Assembly: GCF_900176565.1 (NCBI RefSeq) | Contig: NZ_FXEH01000004.1 | Coordinates: 434,001-498,000 of the forward strand | Length of the DNA stretch: 64,000 nt | DNA from: Thalassobacillus devorans | Lineage (GTDB): Bacteria > Bacillota > Bacilli > Bacillales > Halobacillaceae | Direction: 5' to 3' | Shown here: positions 59,771 through 64,000 of the stretch, piece after piece | How the letters are laid out: the number at the start of each line of letters is the position of its first letter | Numbering within the stretch: position 1 is the stretch's first letter | The notes under the pieces: generated by a model | Databases searched by the model: none | What the model was told of the DNA's origin: nothing | What the model saw: only the letters and a program-made list of their open reading frames with translations | Translations under genes and position numbers: made by a program

Positions 59771-59787
59771 GAAAGGGAGAAATCAAC

Positions 59788-61176
59788 ATGCTTAATACGG
59801 ATGTTCTCATTATTGGAGCCGGGCCAGGTGGTTATGTGGCAGCATTACGGGCAGCACAGCTTGGAATGAAGGTAACACTAGTGGAAAAAGAGAAGCTGGG
59901 AGGCACCTGCTTGAATGTCGGTTGCATTCCCTCTAAAGCACTGATCGAGGCGAGCCACTATGCCGCAATCCCGCAAAAAGCTGCAGCTGCAGGTGTGTAT
60001 TATCCAGAAGCGAAGGTGGATTTCGCCGAATTGCAAGCCTGGAAAAATAATATTGTCAGGCAGCTGACCGACGGGGTTGCCGGATTGCTTCATCATCGAA
60101 ATGTAAACGTGATACAAGGAGAAGCGGCTTTCCTTGACTCACATTCTGCAGCCATTTCTGGCACTGAATATAGGGTGGTGACTTTTGATTCTTGTATTAT
60201 AGCTACAGGTTCAAAACCTGTAAATGTCCCTGCATTTCCTTTTGGAGAGCGAATTCTTTCTTCCGAAGGAGTTTTATCATTAAATGAAAAGCCCTCCTCC
60301 CTCGCTGTCATTGGAGGAGGGTACATCGGAATAGAACTGGGAACCATGTTTGCAAACTTCGGAACAGAGGTGATTATCCTTGAGGGACTTCCTTCAATAC
60401 TTTCAGGTTTCTCATCAGAAATGAGCACACTTGTTCAGGAGGAGCTGAATGGAAGAAAGAACGTCGCCATTCATACCGATGCAAACGTCTCTAAAGTTGA
60501 AAACTCGACCGATGGCGTTGTGGTTAACTTTAATGCCCATGGGGAATCCAGGCAAATCTCAGCGGATTATGCGTTGGTCACTGTCGGAAGAAAACCGAAC
60601 ACAGAAGCCTTAGGCTTAGATAAAGCGGGAATTATTGCGACAGAGGAAGGGTTAATTCCTATAGATTCCGCTTGTCGAACCAATCAGTCCCACATTTTTG
60701 CTATTGGGGATGTAACCTCCGGCCAGGCTCTGGCTCACCGTGCCTCACTGCAAGGAAAGATTGCTGTAGAAACTATCATTGGAGACACGGTAGACCTATC
60801 CGATTATGTCATTCCGGCGGTGGTGTTTTCAGATCCGCCACTTGCTGCTGTCGGGCCTTCGAAAGAGGAATTAACTACATCCGGAGTTACAGTAGATGTC
60901 CATTATTTCCCTTTCAGCCATAATGGCCGGTCGCTAACCATGAATAACAGTAAAGGTTTTGTGAAGCTGCTGGTTGACTCACTTGACCAAACAATTCTGT
61001 CAGCAGAAGTGGCGGGGGAAGGGGCACCGGAGTTAATTAATGAGCTTGCTGTTGCTATTCAGTCTGGTCTTACCGCAGAAGATATTTCCCTTGTTGTCCA
61101 TGCCCATCCGACTCTAGGGGAAAGTATCATGGAAGCTGCTGACAAAGCAATTGGTTTCCCTGTCCATAGCTTATGA
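59788..61176 (+). CDS. acoL: Dihydrolipoyl dehydrogenase (E3) of acetoin complex
   Basis: 462-residue FAD/NAD disulfide oxidoreductase. FAD site GAGPGGYVAALRAAQLG, redox pair GGTCLNVGCIPSKAL, NAD site GGGYIGIELGTMFANFG, second FAD site IFAIGDVT and the catalytic HAHPTLGE are intact. I prefer ATG 59788 (AAAGGGAG ahead) to the GTG at 59767 inside acoC. Reoxidises the lipoyl group of AcoC. Confidence 0.93.
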   Translation: MLNTDVLIIGAGPGGYVAALRAAQLGMKVTLVEKEKLGGTCLNVGCIPSKALIEASHYAAIPQKAAAAGVYYPEAKVDFAELQAWKNNIVRQLTDGVAGLLHHRNVNVIQGEAAFLDSHSAAISGTEYRVVTFDSCIIATGSKPVNVPAFPFGERILSSEGVLSLNEKPSSLAVIGGGYIGIELGTMFANFGTEVIILEGLPSILSGFSSEMSTLVQEELNGRKNVAIHTDANVSKVENSTDGVVVNFNAHGESRQISADYALVTVGRKPNTEALGLDKAGIIATEEGLIPIDSACRTNQSHIFAIGDVTSGQALAHRASLQGKIAVETIIGDTVDLSDYVIPAVVFSDPPLAAVGPSKEELTTSGVTVDVHYFPFSHNGRSLTMNNSKGFVKLLVDSLDQTILSAEVAGEGAPELINELAVAIQSGLTAEDISLVVHAHPTLGESIMEAADKAIGFPVHSL

Positions 61177-61192
61177 GGTAAGTATAAAAATG

Positions 61193-61219
61193 AGGCGCTG
61201 CGTTTGCAGCGCCTTGTTA
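61193..61219 (+). terminator. aco operon terminator
   Basis: AGGCGCTGC (61193-61201) pairs with GCAGCGCCT (61206-61214) around GTTT; the T tract is modest. Confidence 0.75.
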
Positions 61220-61316
61220 GCTTTTAATCATTGTGATTGTCCCCTCGTAACCTTTCTCTTTGATAGGGAAGCAGCCGTATCCGGTAACTCTGGCCCGATT
61301 TCTGCAGAATAAATCT

Positions 61317-62228
61317 TTAATTTACTGCAGAAACCAATTCTTTCTTTACTAATAATTGCTCTGCTGTTTCAATAAATTCTCTTACTGCAAATGGCAGGTA
61401 TTTATTTTTCTTCCAAATCATCCCGAGTTCGAGGCTTGCGTTCGAATCGATCAGGGGGATGGAAACCAGGGAGCGATCCATTAATTCTGCAGCAATTTTT
61501 CCAGGAAGCAAAGCTACGCCTAACCTTGCCTCTACCATCTCAATCATAAAGTCACGCTGGGAACTGTGACAGACGACATTTGGGGTGAAACCTTTCTTTG
61601 CACATTCATCTATAATCCGATCGTGTAGCGTGAAGTCCTGACGGTACATAATGAAGGATTCGTTTTCTAAGGATGCCAGATCGATGTGTTTTTCCGATGC
61701 TAATGGGTGATCGTTGTGGACGACTAGTGTCAATGGATCGTTGATAACCTCAATCACGTCAAACAAATCTTCATTTTTACTTGGTAAATTGCAAACTAAA
61801 CCGATGTCTAATGAGCCATCTTCCACTCCCTGTTTAATCATTTTTGATCCGACCTCGTTCAACAAAATTTCTACTTGTGGGTATTTTTCTTTATAGCACG
61901 TAATTACGCTGGAGAAAAAGGCGGCACCGATGATTGGAGGGATTCCGATTTTCACCTCACCTTTTTTCAAATCGATAACGTCATTCAGTTCCGAGTTGAG
62001 ATTATGAAAAGCGTCCAGCACATTCTTTGCATTGACGAGCACAGCCTTACCGGCGTCAGTTAATACTAATTGTTTCGCGCGGTAGAAAAGCGGCACGCCC
62101 AATTCATCTTCCAGCTGTTTGATGGCTTTACTGAGAGACGGCTGCGATACATGCAAGGTGGAAGCAGCTTTCGTGAAGCTTAATTGTTTGGCTACCTCGG
62201 AAAAGTACTCCAGGTGACGAATATCCAC
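61317..62228 (-). CDS. LysR-family regulator (CidR/YwbI-like)
   Basis: 303-residue LysR regulator. N-terminal HTH (VDIRHLEYFSEVAKQLSFTKAASTLHVSQPSLSKAIKQLE split over helices), and a periplasmic-binding-like sensor domain from about 90. SFIMYRQDFTLHDRII and CHSSQRDFMIEMV resemble CidR (YwbI), which responds to acetate and pyruvate overflow in Bacilli and staphylococci. GTG 62228 is preferred, with TGGAGTGA ahead. It is divergent from the malate synthase gene, so it may control that gene or aco functions; no cid/lrg genes are in view. Confidence 0.8.
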   Translation of the reverse strand: MDIRHLEYFSEVAKQLSFTKAASTLHVSQPSLSKAIKQLEDELGVPLFYRAKQLVLTDAGKAVLVNAKNVLDAFHNLNSELNDVIDLKKGEVKIGIPPIIGAAFFSSVITCYKEKYPQVEILLNEVGSKMIKQGVEDGSLDIGLVCNLPSKNEDLFDVIEVINDPLTLVVHNDHPLASEKHIDLASLENESFIMYRQDFTLHDRIIDECAKKGFTPNVVCHSSQRDFMIEMVEARLGVALLPGKIAAELMDRSLVSIPLIDSNASLELGMIWKKNKYLPFAVREFIETAEQLLVKKELVSAVN

Positions 62229-62472
62229 ATTGATCACTCCAGTTATATATTTTTTCACGCTGTAATAAAACAGTGGTTCTGCATTTTCTATTGTACTATA
62301 ACTAAAAGGCATAATGTAAATTCCAAATATGTATTTTTGATATGTGCGCTTTTATTATAAGATAAAAGGTAACGAATGGATAGAAAATTCGGAATTTTAA
62401 ATTGTTGTTCCTATGTTTTGGGTGTATATCCTGCTATCTGTTCCAACCATTCATTTTAAGGAGGAATTTACA

Positions 62473-64000
62473 GTGAAAGACTACGTTCAAATCGGTAATC
62501 TTCAAGTAGCTCCTGAACTTTATAATTTTATTAACGAAGAAGCAATCCCGGAAAGCGGGATCACAAGTGATAACTTTTGGGGCGGATTAGAAGCGATCAT
62601 TTATAATTTAGCACCTGAGAATAAATCGTTACTGAATAAACGGGAAGAAATACAAAAGAAAATTGACAGCTGGCATAAAGAAAATAAATCTTTCGATGCT
62701 GGTAAATATAAAGCCTTTCTAAAAGAAATGAACTATCTGGAGCCGGAGGTCGACGATTTTCAGGTTACGACCCAAAATGTTGATGATGAAATCACGGTTC
62801 AGGCTGGACCACAGCTGGTCGTACCTGTAAATAATGCGCGTTATGCGATTAATGCTGCCAATGCTCGCTGGGGAAGCCTGTATGATGCTTTATACGGCAC
62901 TGACGCGATCAGTGAAGATGAGGGAGCTGAAATCAAAGGAGACTACAATCCGGTTCGTGGGGACAAAGTCATTGCCTATTCCAAAGAATTTTTAGATGAC
63001 ACCGTCCCATTGAAAGGAACTTCCCATAAACAGGTAACCGTGTATAAAATAAATGACGGCAAGCTTACTGCTGAATTGGAGGATGGCAGTAATGCGGAAC
63101 TTGAAGAACCATCCCAGTTCGCCGGATATGTCGGAAGCCCGGAAGAACCAGAGGCCGTACTGTTGAAAAACAATGGCATTCATCTTGAAGTTCAGGTAGA
63201 TCGCAAGCATCCAATCGGCAGGTCTGACAAAGCTGGTGTGAAAGATGTGCTGGTGGAATCCGCCTTAACCACCATTATGGACTTTGAAGATTCTGTAACA
63301 GCGGTTGATGCCGAGGATAAAGTGCTTGTCTATCGAAATTACCTTGGTCTCTTGAAAGGAGACTTAAGTGTCTCTTTCCAAAAAGGCAAAAAAGAGATTA
63401 CACGGAAGCTGAATCCCGACCGCTCCTATACGACACCAGATGGCGGGGAATTGACTCTGTCCGGACGTTCCTTGATGTTTGCGCGGAATGTAGGGCATCT
63501 GATGACCAATAATGCTGTATTGGATCAGAATGGAAAAGAAGTACCAGAGGGTATCCTGGACACGGTAATTACAGGTCTGCTTGCTAAACATGAGGTGCTT
63601 GGTAATGGTACTTATCAGAATTCACGTAAAGGATCTGTCTATATCGTTAAGCCGAAGATGCATGGTTCTGAGGAAGTGGCATTTGCAGAAGAACTATTCA
63701 GTCGGACCGAAGAGCTGCTTGGCTATGAACGAAATACATTGAAGATCGGTGTTATGGATGAAGAACGTCGTACGACATTAAACTTGAAAAACTGTATCAG
63801 CAAAGTTAAAGACAGAATCGCCTTTATTAATACTGGATTTTTAGACCGTACTGGCGATGAGATCCATACATCTATGGAAGCAGGACCAATGATTCGAAAA
63901 GGGGACATGAAAGGATCTGTCTGGCTTACCGGATATGAGAAGTCGAATGTCAGTGTCGGACTTGAAACAGGCTTCCGCAGGACAGCGCAGATCGGAAAAG
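62473..64000 (+). CDS. glcB: Malate synthase G (5' part)
   Basis: 509 residues are visible of a protein expected to have about 725; the gene runs off the window. It condenses glyoxylate with acetyl-CoA to malate. GTG 62473 with AAGGAGGA ahead gives [20 protein letters not shown]. Family segments include [25 protein letters not shown], the active-site [20 protein letters not shown] and [21 protein letters not shown] with [13 protein letters not shown]. Next to the aco operon it would help cells grow on acetyl-CoA from acetoin or acetate. Confidence 0.93.
   Translation, partial: MKDYVQIGNLQVAPELYNFINEEAIPESGITSDNFWGGLEAIIYNLAPENKSLLNKREEIQKKIDSWHKENKSFDAGKYKAFLKEMNYLEPEVDDFQVTTQNVDDEITVQAGPQLVVPVNNARYAINAANARWGSLYDALYGTDAISEDEGAEIKGDYNPVRGDKVIAYSKEFLDDTVPLKGTSHKQVTVYKINDGKLTAELEDGSNAELEEPSQFAGYVGSPEEPEAVLLKNNGIHLEVQVDRKHPIGRSDKAGVKDVLVESALTTIMDFEDSVTAVDAEDKVLVYRNYLGLLKGDLSVSFQKGKKEITRKLNPDRSYTTPDGGELTLSGRSLMFARNVGHLMTNNAVLDQNGKEVPEGILDTVITGLLAKHEVLGNGTYQNSRKGSVYIVKPKMHGSEEVAFAEELFSRTEELLGYERNTLKIGVMDEERRTTLNLKNCISKVKDRIAFINTGFLDRTGDEIHTSMEAGPMIRKGDMKGSVWLTGYEKSNVSVGLETGFRRTAQIGK

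Noticed and set aside
1-64000. CRISPR array, prophage or integrative element
   Set aside because: No regular direct repeats with spacers, no phage structural genes and no integrase; only two IS elements and small dispersed repeats were seen.

Overview
The window reads as the chromosome of a low-to-mid GC, spore-forming Firmicute of the Bacillaceae. The pointers are PdaA (spore cortex), a KinA-type PAS histidine kinase, bacillithiol deacetylase BshB2, CsbD and YflT-type stress proteins behind sigma-B-like promoters, Zur control of zinc uptake, and a trp operon with TRAP-type leader repeats. A CaiT-like BCCT carrier and an NhaC-type antiporter would suit a salt-tolerant genus such as Virgibacillus, Oceanobacillus or Halobacillus, but the genus cannot be fixed from the sequence alone.

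Layout. 0-2 kb: zinc uptake (znuB end, zur, znuA), with two Zur-box-like palindromes at the znuA promoter. 2-10.7 kb: housekeeping and membrane genes (MFS, OsmC, YfkD, SE1561, antiporter, pdaA, sporulation-type kinase, yitT). 10.7-11.5 kb: a gene-free block built from repeats and hairpins. 11.5-22.2 kb: acyl-CoA synthetase, GNAT, acetamidase/formamidase, CaiT-like BCCT, DUF5694, LLM flavoprotein, M3 peptidase and pterin carbinolamine dehydratase. 22.2-24.2 kb: an IS1182-type element whose transposase has no stop codon inside the element. 24.2-32.2 kb: YtkA-like lipoprotein, typA, DUF4064, csbD, bshB2, a potassium channel gene broken by two in-frame TAG codons, nadE and a nicotinamidase-like hydrolase. 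32.3-34.5 kb: a yrkF/yrkE/yrkH-like persulfide operon whose DsrE-like gene has a one-base frameshift. 34.6-36.0 kb: an IS3-family element with an AAAT target duplication. 36.2-45.8 kb: UvrD-type helicase, Ca2+/cation antiporter, mgtE, ftsW, rodA and a yxlEFG-like ABC system. 46.0-52.8 kb: the complete trpEDCFBAG operon. 52.8-54.1 kb: stress protein, tRNA-Ala(GGC) and an unknown gene. 54.4-61.2 kb: acoR and the acetoin dehydrogenase operon acoABCL. 61.3-64 kb: a CidR-like LysR regulator and the start of malate synthase G.

How it works together. The trp leader has about twelve GAG triplets ahead of mutually exclusive RNA pairings that free or hide the trpE ribosome site. A second GAG-rich tract overlaps the trpG ribosome site, although trpG here sits at the end of the trp operon. 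The aco operon has a -24/-12 promoter, an upstream TGAGACA repeat cluster (likely the AcoR site) and a cre-like site. That cre site shares its bases with the acoR terminator and sits just in front of the -24 element. Acetoin breakdown to acetyl-CoA, with malate synthase nearby, suggests a C2/C4 overflow-carbon module.

Three families of non-coding repeats were seen: a 114-115 bp GC-rich element with terminal inverted repeats, a ~60 bp element ending in a GTTAC/GTAAC hairpin (three copies), and a ~118 bp structured element near csbD. No CRISPR array, prophage or rRNA was seen.
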